Notes: generated by a model not told the origin, from the letters alone. A stretch of DNA of 64,000 nucleotides from Alphaproteobacteria bacterium (GCA_018654745.1 JABILA010000043.1:1-64000); one strand, 5' to 3'. Shown: positions 18,769 to 28,120, numbered from the stretch's first letter. Numbers and translations: made by a program.

Positions 18769-18951
18769 GTGTTTGAAAGAAGACAATCAGGCGACAAGTT
18801 CCCGGATAACAAATCCGGCAAGTCAGATTCAGGCCGGCAGAGCAAATCAGAGCGCCGCAACAAGGAACGTCGTGGCCAGCACCGCGGCGACACCGTTGAT
18901 CGCCGCTATCACGATCTCCCACGTCGCTGGAGCGGCCTGCACGGCATTTAA
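18769..18951 (+). CDS. Possible 60-residue Arg-rich protein
   Basis: This lies in the 384-bp gap between the MarR gene and the membrane protein at 19049. A GTG start at 18769 has GGAG about 10 bases upstream. The product is very basic and polar, built on repeated RR and SG motifs (FERRQSGDK, SERRNKERRGQ, VDRRYHDLPRRW). Third-codon positions favour G/C as in neighbours, which supports translation, but frames on both strands are open here. Nothing else recognisable lies in the gap. Confidence 0.35.
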   Translation: MFERRQSGDKFPDNKSGKSDSGRQSKSERRNKERRGQHRGDTVDRRYHDLPRRWSGLHGI

Positions 18952-19048
18952 CCGACCCGGCATCTACATCGGTGTAGTTTGATTCGGACGACAACTTTGT
19001 TATGGTCTGCGACCTTTCCAATCAGATTTTTATGACAGGCCGCCGATT

Positions 19049-20455
19049 GTGGAAAATTCACTGAAGCACCAATGGATGCGTTTTGACGGCTGGCCCGTCA
19101 GCAGTCACCTGTGGCTGGTTATCCTGATTGGCTTTCTGGTATTCTCGGTTTCGGTCTGGCGACATGGTGACCGGGCGCCGGATGCTGAAGCCATCGGCGT
19201 TGTCCAACACGCTGTCGCCCTGCATCAGAATTTCACCTTCGGTTATGCCAAAAGCGAAAGTGCCGCGACCAAACCGTCAATGTTCCTTCCCCCGCTGCAA
19301 AGTACCGTCATTGCCGGCGTCATGAGTCTGGATCAAAATCTGGCTCAGAGCCTTCAATGCCATGCCTGGGCTTCACAGGATAAAGCAACAACAACTTGCG
19401 CAACGGCCTATCGACCTTTTTTCCTTGTCCAGGCCCTGATCCTGTCACTGGTCCCCTTCTTTGCCTGGCTGATGGCCTGGCAGCTCAGCGGCAAAAAAGC
19501 CATTGCGTGGAGTAGCGTTGTGCTGGTGTTGCTCAGTGGCAGACAAGCTTATTACGTGACGTCGTTTTCGGACAACGTCTTCATATTACCGCTGTTTGCT
19601 GCGTTGCTCTTTACCCTGGTTGTCACCCTTCAAAGCCGCTATTGGTTGTGGATCATCGCAACGGGTCTTGTATGTGGATTGCTGGCACTGACGCAGCCGA
19701 TCTTCGCCTGGATTTTCTATGCCCTGCTTGTGATGCTGTCATACTGGAGAGCAACAGACGGACAGAACTCCCGGTATTTCTGGCAAACGGCAGCCCAGCT
19801 TGTTGTGCCCTATTTGTTGGTCACCGGTCCCTGGATGTGGCGAAACTACTGGGCTTTTGATACCACGGCACTAACGGACGGCTATATCGCTTCGATGTTG
19901 GCAGAACGTCTTGCCTGGAATGTGATGAACGGCCTTGAACTGGCTGTCTCCTTTGTCTGGTGGCTTGGTGGCATTGGTCCGGATCTGGCGTCGGCTGCCT
20001 ATCCGCAAGAAGCCTGGCAACGCCTAGATCCAGCAGCGGCAGGTGGAATACACGCGTCTGTCACAGAATATTCCCGCCAAACCCTGATTGCGGCGGGGAG
20101 CCTGAAAAATCATTTATCCTATTTGCTGGACGCTGAATTGTGGCCCGGCATCGGCAAGCATTTATCCGTTACCCTCGCCTTTATCTGGCGCGGTCTCTGG
20201 GTCGGAGGTATCTGGAGTTTGCTGGCAGTGCCGCTTGCAATCGCCTTTACCGCCGTTTCAATTTCACGTCGCCGCACGGACATCACCATGCCCATGTCCA
20301 CCTGTGGATTGATGCTGCTGATGTTCGCCTTTGTCAGCGCCGACCTGCCTGCTAACAGCGATATCTATATTCCAATGATCAGTGTTCTTGTTGCCATGCT
20401 GGCGGGCGAATGGTTTCGGCACAATCAAATAACCGACGGCCAGGAGCCGGTGTAA
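19049..20455 (+). CDS. Polytopic membrane protein, possible GT-C glycosyltransferase
   Basis: 468 residues from a GTG at 19049. About ten hydrophobic segments follow a short cytoplasmic N terminus. The first periplasmic loop contains WRHGDRAPDAEAIG, where an acidic pair after helix 1 is the usual position of GT-C catalytic residues. Later parts show VPYLLVTGPWMWRNYWAFD, like the PxxWRNxxxxG motif of PMT/ArnT-type enzymes. This suggests a lipid-linked sugar transferase, but no partner glycan genes are nearby and the family assignment is inference. Confidence 0.5.
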   Translation: MENSLKHQWMRFDGWPVSSHLWLVILIGFLVFSVSVWRHGDRAPDAEAIGVVQHAVALHQNFTFGYAKSESAATKPSMFLPPLQSTVIAGVMSLDQNLAQSLQCHAWASQDKATTTCATAYRPFFLVQALILSLVPFFAWLMAWQLSGKKAIAWSSVVLVLLSGRQAYYVTSFSDNVFILPLFAALLFTLVVTLQSRYWLWIIATGLVCGLLALTQPIFAWIFYALLVMLSYWRATDGQNSRYFWQTAAQLVVPYLLVTGPWMWRNYWAFDTTALTDGYIASMLAERLAWNVMNGLELAVSFVWWLGGIGPDLASAAYPQEAWQRLDPAAAGGIHASVTEYSRQTLIAAGSLKNHLSYLLDAELWPGIGKHLSVTLAFIWRGLWVGGIWSLLAVPLAIAFTAVSISRRRTDITMPMSTCGLMLLMFAFVSADLPANSDIYIPMISVLVAMLAGEWFRHNQITDGQEPV

Positions 20456-20491
20456 CTCTTTCCAGGCAACCCGGATTAACCCGAATACGCG

Positions 20492-21886
20492 TTAACGCTT
20501 TGAAAGCGTGACCACGCCTGCACAGTTCCATTCATCGACCTGTGCCATAAATTCACCCGACCACATCCGACCGTCATAGACCAGTTCAAGAGCTGCGACG
20601 ACTTGCGGACTGGCAACCGTTCCTTTCAGCACATCAAACCGGGAATCCAGTTCTTCGTTGATCTGGACGCCTCCGTCTGTCCAGGTAAATCCACTTTCCG
20701 TCAAGGTTATTCTTTCTTCCAGCCAGGGCAGGCTGCAAATTGAACCATCAGGTTCCATTCTCAGAATCCATTGCCCGAGAACGGACCGTGCTTTTTTGAC
20801 AGGAGGTGTGTAAACCGGTTTTGGTTTGACATAGACAGGTTTGGCCACGGCAACCTGTTTCCGGACGGGTTTTGGTTTGGCCACGGGCTTGGGTTTGGCC
20901 ACAGGCCTGGGTTTTGGCTTTGCAACAACGCGCGGCTTTGTGCGGATTTCAAGTTTTCTTTCGGTTGCAGTGGCAAGGACAACATCCGACTGACCCGAAA
21001 AAGAGGCGTTTTGCCGCCGACCAAAGCGGCGACGCGCCTGGTAAGTCATTTCATCACTCAGATATTCCCGCACTTCCTCAAGAGAAACCTCGCCATCCGC
21101 ATTTCCCCAATCACCCTTGTCTGCTTCTCCGTAAAGTGCCTGCAACAGATAGCGTGTAAACAAACCCATGCCGGCATCTTCATCCCAGCTGGCGAGCTGG
21201 TCACCACGAGCGGCCGTAATAGAGATAACACTGCCCGTCGATTTTGGTGCCTGCGGCACGATGCTGAGACCGGAAGCGGATTTGATCACCAAACCAGCAG
21301 AAGTCTCACCCGAGAAACAGGCATCCAGATATACAGCGACAGATTTTGCCGGAACTTTTGCCAGGTTTCGGTACAAGGTATCAACAGAATAACCCGTTAT
21401 TTCTGCCCTGTTGGGATTACCACCGACCGGCAGTAGATAGGCCTTTTTGTCTTTCATACCCGGTACGCCATGACCGGAGTAAAAAACCAGAACATCGGAT
21501 TTACCGGGCCTGACCCAGTCAAACAACTTGCCTTCGTGTGACTTTTCATTGCCAAACACATTGACCATCTGTGCCTGGGTTGCATCACGCAAATCGATGA
21601 TATTGCCGTCCCGATATCCCAGAACGTCCGTCACGTACTTTTTCATGGCGTCCGCGTCATTGTGCGCGAATTTTACATTCGGGACATCCTCGCCGTAATC
21701 GCGATTGCCAATAATAACCGCAACGGCATGTCTGTTCGACTTTGCAGCAATAGCGTTTGACGCAGGCAAGACAGACACCAGAAAAGAAAAAATCGGTAGG
21801 AGAAGAGCGACCGCAAATACAATCTGACCGAGGTGACTGGCGTTCCTGATTCGACACTGTTCAACAGGGGATGCAAAAGCAATCAT
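20492..21886 (-). CDS. Caspase-like (peptidase C14) protein with Pro/Lys linker
   Basis: 464 residues from the ATG at 21886, chosen for the GAGAGG upstream. A signal peptide lies at about 20-48. The caspase-like domain (about 52-300) has dyad His139 (FYSGHGVPG) and Cys190 (LDACFSG), and again FAHNDADAM. A GNADGEVSLEEV stretch is EF-hand-like without a normal first ligand. A low-complexity linker of repeated KPKP/VAKPK units (about 320-375) then leads to a beta-rich C-terminal domain of about 95 residues containing two cysteines (SICSLP, WNCAGV). It is a paralogue of the gene at 199-1254 but has the extra tail. It stands alone. Confidence 0.85.
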   Translation of the reverse strand: MIAFASPVEQCRIRNASHLGQIVFAVALLLPIFSFLVSVLPASNAIAAKSNRHAVAVIIGNRDYGEDVPNVKFAHNDADAMKKYVTDVLGYRDGNIIDLRDATQAQMVNVFGNEKSHEGKLFDWVRPGKSDVLVFYSGHGVPGMKDKKAYLLPVGGNPNRAEITGYSVDTLYRNLAKVPAKSVAVYLDACFSGETSAGLVIKSASGLSIVPQAPKSTGSVISITAARGDQLASWDEDAGMGLFTRYLLQALYGEADKGDWGNADGEVSLEEVREYLSDEMTYQARRRFGRRQNASFSGQSDVVLATATERKLEIRTKPRVVAKPKPRPVAKPKPVAKPKPVRKQVAVAKPVYVKPKPVYTPPVKKARSVLGQWILRMEPDGSICSLPWLEERITLTESGFTWTDGGVQINEELDSRFDVLKGTVASPQVVAALELVYDGRMWSGEFMAQVDEWNCAGVVTLSKR

Positions 21887-22024
21887 GATTGCCTCTCGTA
21901 TATTAATTTTGCGGATGAATATTCTTACCACAAAAAGTGATAATTTCAGAGTCATTTCACTATTTGTTATCGCCGCAGATAGCGATGCAAGACCGGCTGA
22001 TTAGATCAGATTATAACTTGAGCT

Positions 22025-23158
22025 TCAGCAGCGCCCATCTTTTTTGGCATTGATTCCGTCTGCCTTCGTCATTTCGGCTTTGACACGCGGAACCATGCGC
22101 TGGGCACGTTCAGCGGGACGCGTTTCCATATCCCCCTGTGCACCGGCCAGAAGCCAGAGCCAGTCACCCTCGGCGGCACGGGGCAGCCCTGAAATTCTGA
22201 CCGCAGGTTTTTCGACTATGATACCGCTCTGACGCTCGGCAACTTTATAATTAAAAACAAAGTATGGCGTCATGCCCATGCGAAGATCGGCGTAGGTGAT
22301 ATCGTTATTGTCCTCAAGCAGTGCAAAAAATCCTTGCGAAAAATCGGCCAGTCGCGCAACCGATGCCCCGCGTTCCCGGGCGGCATTCAGCCAGCAATTC
22401 AGTCCGGGAGAAAAACGGGTCTGCTGATATATATGCGTTTCATTCTTCTTCCCGAGGACAGGCAAATAGATGTTGTAGTAGCGATCATGATCAACCGCGA
22501 TCACCCGCCAGAACATTGTGTTGAAAGGTGTTGGCGTGGCGATGATCTGATCGTGGCCAAGGCCTGCGTCCTCCAATACCTGGCGGCCACGTTCCTCTAT
22601 CATTTGTTGGGCAAAAATACTCCAGACCAGATAACCCGTCGAAACCACAAGAGCTGCGGCAAGTCCTCTGCCATATCCAGCATGGTATTGCTTCCTAATA
22701 AGCGCCCAAACGGTCATCACCAGCAACGGTATCGTATAGACCGGATCAATAATAAACATGGACCCGACGGCATAGGGTATCCTGTTAAGCGGCCATAACA
22801 ATTGCGTGCCATAGATCGTTGTTGCATCCAGCAGGGCATGCGTTGTCAGGCACAGGAAGACAGCACCCCATGCAAGCGTCACACCCCGCCGCCAGGGAAG
22901 TTCTTTCAGACCAGACATTGTCCGGCGCAAGCCTTCCCCCAGCACAGGTGTCACAAGGGCATGCATGAGCAAGGAATGTGTCGCGCTGCGGTGTGTGACA
23001 AAGCGTTCCACCGGGTCACTTTCCGGCCAGAAAACATCGAGGTCTGGCAGGGTCGCCAAAAGCCCACCGGTAATCGCCGCTTTGCGCAGCCCCAGGCGGC
23101 GCCCGAGAACGGCAGCACCAACAGTCGCCCCAAGGGCAAATTGTGTGACAGAATCCAT
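22025..23158 (-). CDS. Membrane-bound metal-dependent hydrolase, YdjM/DUF457 family
   Basis: 377 residues with about four N-terminal and central hydrophobic segments. The family signature is clear: MDSVTQFALGATVGAA, LPDLDVFWPESD and HRSATHSLLMHALVTPV, then HALLDATTIYGTQLLWP, giving the histidines and aspartates of a putative metal site. The C-terminal soluble portion (about 215-377) is less conserved. The biochemical role of the family is unproven; members are linked to membrane or DNA-damage responses. It is a single gene. Confidence 0.85.
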   Translation of the reverse strand: MDSVTQFALGATVGAAVLGRRLGLRKAAITGGLLATLPDLDVFWPESDPVERFVTHRSATHSLLMHALVTPVLGEGLRRTMSGLKELPWRRGVTLAWGAVFLCLTTHALLDATTIYGTQLLWPLNRIPYAVGSMFIIDPVYTIPLLVMTVWALIRKQYHAGYGRGLAAALVVSTGYLVWSIFAQQMIEERGRQVLEDAGLGHDQIIATPTPFNTMFWRVIAVDHDRYYNIYLPVLGKKNETHIYQQTRFSPGLNCWLNAARERGASVARLADFSQGFFALLEDNNDITYADLRMGMTPYFVFNYKVAERQSGIIVEKPAVRISGLPRAAEGDWLWLLAGAQGDMETRPAERAQRMVPRVKAEMTKADGINAKKDGRC

Positions 23159-23286
23159 GACCAGACCATAGCGTCACAAGTCACAGGATAAAATGGCTTG
23201 CCTCCTTTTCCTTGCGATGGCTGAATTGTAGATTGGTAAGCCTGACACATTGCCCAACATCATCCGGGCAACCACGGGGGAAACTG

Positions 23287-23814
23287 ATGAACAATATTTC
23301 TGTGACCAGGGTGCAACCCGAAACGCTGGATGCCAACGAGGACACTCTGGCTCTCATCCTTCAAGCCAGTGTCGAGGCCGGAGCCAGCATCGGATTTGTT
23401 CAACCCTGTAGCCTTGACGAAAGTCGTGCTTTTTGGCGCGAGAGAGTTTTCCCCTCTGTCATGGATGGTGGTCGCATTTTATTGGTCGCCGCAGCCGACG
23501 ACAAAATTGCAGGTACAGTTCAGTTGGTTTTTGACATGTTGCCGAGCCAGACTCATCGCTGCGAAGTGTCAAAGCTTCTGGTCCATCCCGATTTTCGCAA
23601 ACGCGGAATTGCCAAAATGCTGATGGCGGAACTAGAGCAACGCGCCGCTAGCCTTGGCAAGAGACTAATTACTCTGGACACAAAAACCGGTGATACCGCC
23701 GAGCAGATCTATACTGATCTTGGCTACCAGACCGCTGGCAGCATTCCCGGCTATTGTCGCTCCCCCGAAGGGGATTGCGACGACGCCACGACCTATATGT
23801 ACAAAGCCATATAG
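23287..23814 (+). CDS. GNAT family N-acetyltransferase
   Basis: 175 residues from the ATG at 23287, preceded by GGGGAAA. A single GNAT domain shows VSKLLVHPDFRKRGIAKMLMAEL (acetyl-CoA loop) and LDTKTGDTAEQIYTDLGYQTAG (motif B). This version resembles acetyltransferases acting on small amines or antibiotics, but the substrate is not predictable. It is a single gene. Confidence 0.87.
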   Translation: MNNISVTRVQPETLDANEDTLALILQASVEAGASIGFVQPCSLDESRAFWRERVFPSVMDGGRILLVAAADDKIAGTVQLVFDMLPSQTHRCEVSKLLVHPDFRKRGIAKMLMAELEQRAASLGKRLITLDTKTGDTAEQIYTDLGYQTAGSIPGYCRSPEGDCDDATTYMYKAI

Positions 23815-23863
23815 GTCAGTTCCGCATCACCCGGTGAAAAGTTTCCGGCGATGCGGAGCCGCC

Positions 23864-24967
23864 TTATACTTCTCCCCAGACCTCCTTCGCGAGATCAACA
23901 ATCATGGCCAGCTTGTCCCACTGCTGTTGCGTCTCCAGAACATTGCCTTCTTCAGTAGAGGCAAAACCACATTGTGGGCTGAGGCAGAACTGATCGACGT
24001 CGGCAAACTCTGACGCCTCTTCAATGCGCTTCTTGATATCGTCCCGGCTTTCCAGATCACCGAATTTCGATGTCACCAGGCCGAGCACGACGCGCTTGTC
24101 ACCCTTTGGCAGGAATCGCAGCGGCTCGAACCCACCGGCGCGGTCACTGTCATATTCAAGAAAATAACCATTATAATTCGTGCCACCCAGAAGCATTTCG
24201 GCGATTGGCTCGTAGCCACCTTCCGAAATCCAGCTGGACCGGAAGTTTCCGCGACAGACATGGGTCGTGATGACCATATCATCAGGCTTCTCGGAAAGAG
24301 CATGGTTAATCATGCCAGCATAGATCTCCGGCAAGGGATCAGGATCATCACCCCGCTCGCGGGCCGCTTCACGTTCCTTTTCGGAACACAAATAGGCCCA
24401 AACCGTGTCATCAAATTGCAGATAGCGACAACCCGCAGCATAAAAAGCCGCAACCGCCTTTTTATAAGCCTCCGCTGTATCCTGAAAAAATTCATCCATA
24501 TCCGGGTAAACATCCGAACTGATTGATTTGCGACCCCCCCTGAAATGCAGGACCGAAGGCGCCGGAATTGTCATTTTCGGTGTCTCGGTCGCAACACTTT
24601 TCAGATATTTGAAATGTTCCAGCATGTAGTGATTGTCAAAATCAACCTTGCCAGTGACGCCAATGCTTTCCGACTTGGTCTGCACCCCGGCAAACTGCAG
24701 CGCATCCGCCTTGATCCACTCAACACCTTCCAGGCCTGCCAGAAAATCAAAGTGCCACCAGGAACGACGATATTCACCGTCCGTTACGGCCTTCAACCCG
24801 ACTTCTTCCTGTTTGGCAACGACGTCACGGATGCAGTCATCTTCTACAGCCTTGAGGCCAGCGGCATCCAAAGTGCCTGCTTCAACTGCAGCACGGGCAT
24901 CCTTGATCGCCTGGGGGCGTAACAGACTGCCGACTTCATCGGCCCGGAATGGAGCGTGACTACTCAT
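23864..24967 (-). CDS. MetE C-terminal-like (cobalamin-independent methionine synthase family) protein
   Basis: 367 residues from the ATG at 24967, with AGGGAGAA upstream. Only the C-terminal, catalytic half of MetE is present. Motifs include FRADEVGSLLRP at the start, the zinc ligands in THVCRGNF and the distal SPQCGFAS, and LGLVTSKFGDLES. Relatives include methyltransferases and alkyltransferases acting on small thiols (epoxyalkane:CoM transferase-like) rather than true methionine synthase. It is divergent from a GntR regulator that probably controls it. Confidence 0.85.
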   Translation of the reverse strand: MSSHAPFRADEVGSLLRPQAIKDARAAVEAGTLDAAGLKAVEDDCIRDVVAKQEEVGLKAVTDGEYRRSWWHFDFLAGLEGVEWIKADALQFAGVQTKSESIGVTGKVDFDNHYMLEHFKYLKSVATETPKMTIPAPSVLHFRGGRKSISSDVYPDMDEFFQDTAEAYKKAVAAFYAAGCRYLQFDDTVWAYLCSEKEREAARERGDDPDPLPEIYAGMINHALSEKPDDMVITTHVCRGNFRSSWISEGGYEPIAEMLLGGTNYNGYFLEYDSDRAGGFEPLRFLPKGDKRVVLGLVTSKFGDLESRDDIKKRIEEASEFADVDQFCLSPQCGFASTEEGNVLETQQQWDKLAMIVDLAKEVWGEV

Positions 24968-25005
24968 GTGAAATTCTCCCTGAAGATATCCAATGGATAC
25001 AATAT

Positions 25006-25062
25006 TTGACGTTGTGGTTAAATTTTGAGATATTTTACCCGACTTTGGATCCATTCTGTCAA
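25006..25062. promoter_or_regulatory. Back-to-back promoters between the MetE-like gene and GntR
   Basis: Rightward: TTGACG (25006-25011), a 17-bp spacer, then GATATT (25029-25034). Leftward: TTGACA (complement of 25057-25062), a 17-bp spacer, then GGTAAA (complement of 25034-25039). The two overlap, so GntR bound here could control both directions. Confidence 0.5.
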
Positions 25063-25083
25063 GCATATGCGAGCGATATATTT

Positions 25084-25803
25084 ATGGGACAACAATTCCA
25101 ACGGGCGCTCGCATCCTTGAGACGCATGATCGTCAGTGGTGAACTGGCACCAGGTGAACGTCTCACTGAAATTCCGCTGGCAGATTTACTCGGTGTGTCC
25201 CGCATGCCGATCCGCATGGCTTTGCCCGCCCTTGAACAAGAAGGCTTGCTGGAGCGCGCCGGAAAGCGAGGCTACCGTGTGCGTCAGATCAAGGCCGAAG
25301 ACATCGCTGATGCCATTGAAGTTCGAGGCACTCTGGAAGGCCTTGCCGCGCGTCTAATGGTGGAAAAGGGTATTTCCGACAAAACACTTGAAGGTCTGAA
25401 AGCCTGCCTGCGTCAGGGTGATGCTGTCTTTACCGACGGACAGCTGCGGGAAGGAGATTTTACGGCCTATCACGCCATGAATATGCGTTTTCACGGGATC
25501 ATCGTAGCCGCGGGTGCAAACTCTGCCATAACAGTCGCTCTGGCCCGCAATGACGCCTTGCCGCTGGCATCGGCAAATTCAATAACAATTGACCAGTCTC
25601 ATCTGGCGCAGGAATTCAAGCGACTGCATTTTGCTCATATGCAGCATCACCTGATCGTTGAAGCCGCGGAATCAGGTCAGGGTAGTCGTGCCGAAGGTTT
25701 GATGCGCGAACATGCCAACGCGGCACTTAAATATACTGACCTTTTCAAACAGGATAGTCCCCTGCCCGATAATTACCGGGTTATCATTGGTCGGCCCGGA
25801 TAA
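25084..25803 (+). CDS. GntR family regulator, FCD subfamily
   Basis: 239 residues from the ATG at 25084; longer frames upstream cross the promoter. The N-terminal winged helix shows IVSGELAPGERLTEIPLADLLGVSRMPIRMALPALEQEGLL. The C-terminal FCD domain shows the usual D/H metal and ligand pattern (AYHAMNMRFHGIIVAAG, MQHHLIVEAAESG). FCD regulators sense small organic acids. Its likely target is the divergent MetE-like gene. Confidence 0.92.
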   Translation: MGQQFQRALASLRRMIVSGELAPGERLTEIPLADLLGVSRMPIRMALPALEQEGLLERAGKRGYRVRQIKAEDIADAIEVRGTLEGLAARLMVEKGISDKTLEGLKACLRQGDAVFTDGQLREGDFTAYHAMNMRFHGIIVAAGANSAITVALARNDALPLASANSITIDQSHLAQEFKRLHFAHMQHHLIVEAAESGQGSRAEGLMREHANAALKYTDLFKQDSPLPDNYRVIIGRPG

Positions 25804-25951
25804 TCAAACCCTCGCTATAATTCTTCTGTGACAATACATCGCGGCGGAAAACTTTGCCTTACTTCCTCATTACTGTATGAAAGGTTGTATGTTTTGTATG
25901 AGTAGTTCTGTAGTTCCGAATAAAGTTTCTGGCGAATATAGGCGAATCAAG

Positions 25952-26383
25952 ATGACGGAAAAACTACTCAACGACTTGCTGCCTTATCTGTTGCAAAGAG
26001 CAAGCTATCTGGTCACGAAGCAATTCCACGACACTCTCAAGTTGAACGACATTTCAGTCAGTTGTTGGCGCATGCTGGCGTGGCTTTCGGAAAACGAGCC
26101 ATGTTCAATTACCGACCTGACAAATGAGTTGATGTTGAAACAGCCCTCGGTCACGCGCCTGGTGGAAGCGGCGCGCAAGGACGGGCTTGTCAACACGCGT
26201 CAGGACGAACATGATCGACGGCGCGTCCATGTTACTTTGAGCGTTGCAGGAAAAGAGCTGATCCGGGAGCTGAAGTCTTCAGCCTGGGGATCAGATCAGA
26301 ACATTATTGATAGCCTCGGCAAATCGCGCGCCTCGCAAATCAAAAAAACCTTGCATCAAATCATCGATCACTACGAGGCCTGA
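25952..26383 (+). CDS. MarR family transcriptional regulator
   Basis: 143 residues from the ATG at 25952, with AGGCGA upstream; in-frame starts at 25877 and 25898 are possible. The winged-helix motif shows SVSCWRMLAWLSENEPCSITDLTNELMLKQPSVTRLVEAA and wing DEHDRRRVHVTLS. It lies 56 bp before the nucleoside hydrolase gene in the same direction and may regulate it or itself. Upstream there are three TGTATG repeats (about 25874-25899). Confidence 0.9.
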   Translation: MTEKLLNDLLPYLLQRASYLVTKQFHDTLKLNDISVSCWRMLAWLSENEPCSITDLTNELMLKQPSVTRLVEAARKDGLVNTRQDEHDRRRVHVTLSVAGKELIRELKSSAWGSDQNIIDSLGKSRASQIKKTLHQIIDHYEA

Positions 26384-26439
26384 CAACCTGCAGGGAAACG
26401 GGTTTACAATTTGATGGAACCGGGGCGGGTTCCAGGGGG

Positions 26440-27390
26440 GTGGCTGAGTTGAAGATCATTATTGATACGGATCCGGGGCAGGATGACGCAGCCGCGATCA
26501 TGTTGGCTCTGGGCAGCCCGGAAATAGAACTTCTGGGCATCACGGCAGTCGCGGGAAATGTGCCGCTTGAACTGACCGCCCGAAACGCACGCATCATTTG
26601 TGAAATGTCCGGTCGAACGGATATCAAGGTTTACGCAGGTGCTGACAGGCCCCTGGGTCGACCCCTGGTTACAGCGGAACATGTGCACGGCAAAACCGGA
26701 CTGGATGGTCCTGAGTTATTCGAGCCTTCATTCGCGCTGCAGGATAAACACGCCGTCGATTTTATCGTCGACACGTTGATGTCTGAACCCGCTGGTACAG
26801 TAACATTGTGCCCTATTGGCCCCCTGACCAACATCGCCCTGGCATTGCAAAGAGAACCTGCCATCGCCGGTCGCATCCAGCAAATCGTATTGATGGGCGG
26901 CGGTTACTTCGAGCAGGGAAACGTCACCCCATCCGCCGAATTTAACATCTATGTCGACCCGGAAGCTGCCGCCCTGGTTTTTGCCTGTGGCGCTCCCATC
27001 GTCATGATGCCATTGGATGTCACCCACAAGGTTTTGACAACAAAATCCAGAATCGATCGTATTCGGCAAATCGATAACCGCGCTGCCCGGGCCATGACAG
27101 AAATGTTGCTGTTTTTCGAACGCTTTGACGAAGAAAAATATGGCACCGACGGCGGCCCTCTTCACGATCCAACAACAATCGCCTGGCTGCTGAAACCGGA
27201 ACTTTTTTCCGGTCGCGAATGCAATGTTGAAATCGAGACAACGTCAGACCTGACGCGCGGCGCAACCGTTGTCGATTGGTGGGGTGTAACTGACCGAGCC
27301 AAAAATGCCCTGGTCCTGCGCGACGTTGATGCCGATGGTTTTTTTGAACTACTGACGAACCGTTTGCAAAATCTGGGCGCACAGACTTAA
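26440..27390 (+). CDS. Inosine-uridine preferring nucleoside hydrolase
   Basis: 316 residues. The calcium-binding signature DTDPGQDDAAAI lies at the N terminus, with further site residues in PLTNIALAL, GGGYFEQGNVTPSAEFN and HDPTTIAWLL. It cleaves ribonucleosides to base and ribose in purine/pyrimidine salvage. The GTG at 26440 sits right behind AGGGGG, which is too close. TTG at 26449 would give the usual MKIIIDTDPG start with ideal spacing and may be the true start. Confidence 0.93.
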   Translation: MAELKIIIDTDPGQDDAAAIMLALGSPEIELLGITAVAGNVPLELTARNARIICEMSGRTDIKVYAGADRPLGRPLVTAEHVHGKTGLDGPELFEPSFALQDKHAVDFIVDTLMSEPAGTVTLCPIGPLTNIALALQREPAIAGRIQQIVLMGGGYFEQGNVTPSAEFNIYVDPEAAALVFACGAPIVMMPLDVTHKVLTTKSRIDRIRQIDNRAARAMTEMLLFFERFDEEKYGTDGGPLHDPTTIAWLLKPELFSGRECNVEIETTSDLTRGATVVDWWGVTDRAKNALVLRDVDADGFFELLTNRLQNLGAQT

Positions 27391-27415
27391 GGGGCACCCA
27401 TACAGAATGCCCCTT
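27389..27415 (+). terminator. Hairpin at the end of the nucleoside hydrolase gene
   Basis: AAGGGGCA, overlapping the stop codon, pairs with TGCCCCTT (27408-27415) around an 11-nt loop. There is no U-tract. It sits between convergent genes. Confidence 0.45.
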
Positions 27416-27449
27416 GGTATCGTTCGCGAATAGTGATTTTCAGAATCAG

Positions 27450-27911
27450 TTATTTAACAGGATGAAAATCGAAAGCGCTGTTTGCGTGAAAGTAAAACTG
27501 ACACGGCTGTTCTGACACACAGGCAGTGGCGTGTTCTGATTTTGCCGGCACATACCAATATGACCCTGGCTTCAACGACGGTGGATTTTTTTCACCCTTG
27601 AACGGATTTGTCATGGTGCCGGAAATTACAACACCATGATAGGCACCTGAGTGCGTGTGGAATGGCGTGATGAAGTTTGCCGGGAATTTTCCGAAAGTCC
27701 CATGCCCCCCTTTCGACATGTCACCATATGCGCCGCCCATACTGATCGCCGGGTTAATTTTGTTGAAGGTAATTTTTGATGCTGGCGTAGCTGTATCTTT
27801 GGTCGGATCAAAACCAACGATTCCATTTTGTCCGGCCATAGCTGACAGCGAAATGCCACTGATGACCGTGATGATAAATGCTTTGGCAATTTTTGAACTA
27901 AGGCGTTTCAT
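27450..27911 (-). CDS. Secreted single-cupin protein
   Basis: 153 residues from the ATG at 27911. A cleavable signal peptide (MKRLSSKIAKAFII to about AMAGQ, residues 1-26) places it in the periplasm. The rest is a cupin of the DUF4437-like type with metal ligands in FITPFHTHSGAYHGVVISG and HATACVSEQPCQFYFH; the two Cys may form a disulfide. It is divergent from an AraC regulator with about 209 bp between them containing a direct repeat. Confidence 0.8.
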   Translation of the reverse strand: MKRLSSKIAKAFIITVISGISLSAMAGQNGIVGFDPTKDTATPASKITFNKINPAISMGGAYGDMSKGGHGTFGKFPANFITPFHTHSGAYHGVVISGTMTNPFKGEKNPPSLKPGSYWYVPAKSEHATACVSEQPCQFYFHANSAFDFHPVK

Positions 27912-27987
27912 TGTTTGTATCCTCGATTGGAGTTTCGGTGAGGAGACGAGAAATACTGCGGCAAACCGAAACAACCAATGATCAGAA

Positions 27988-28018
27988 GTCCAAACAAAAT
28001 GACTGATCGTCCATACAA
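27988..28018. promoter_or_regulatory. Direct repeat with 21-bp period, probable AraC half-sites
   Basis: GTCCAAACAA (27988-27997) and GTCCATACAA (28009-28018) are repeated in the same orientation exactly 21 bp apart, two helical turns, as AraC-type proteins require. They lie between the divergent cupin and AraC genes. Confidence 0.55.
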
Positions 28019-28120
28019 CTGGTTGTGAGTTGTGGCAGCGAGGGAAGTTACCTAAGTTCATTTCACGTTAGCCAGTTTCCTCAAATCTCTTGACAGGACA
28101 GCCGGATCGGAGCCGATGCC

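Noticed and set aside
23864-24967. True methionine synthase MetE
   Set aside because: Only the C-terminal half is present, and it is regulated like a catabolic gene by a divergent GntR.
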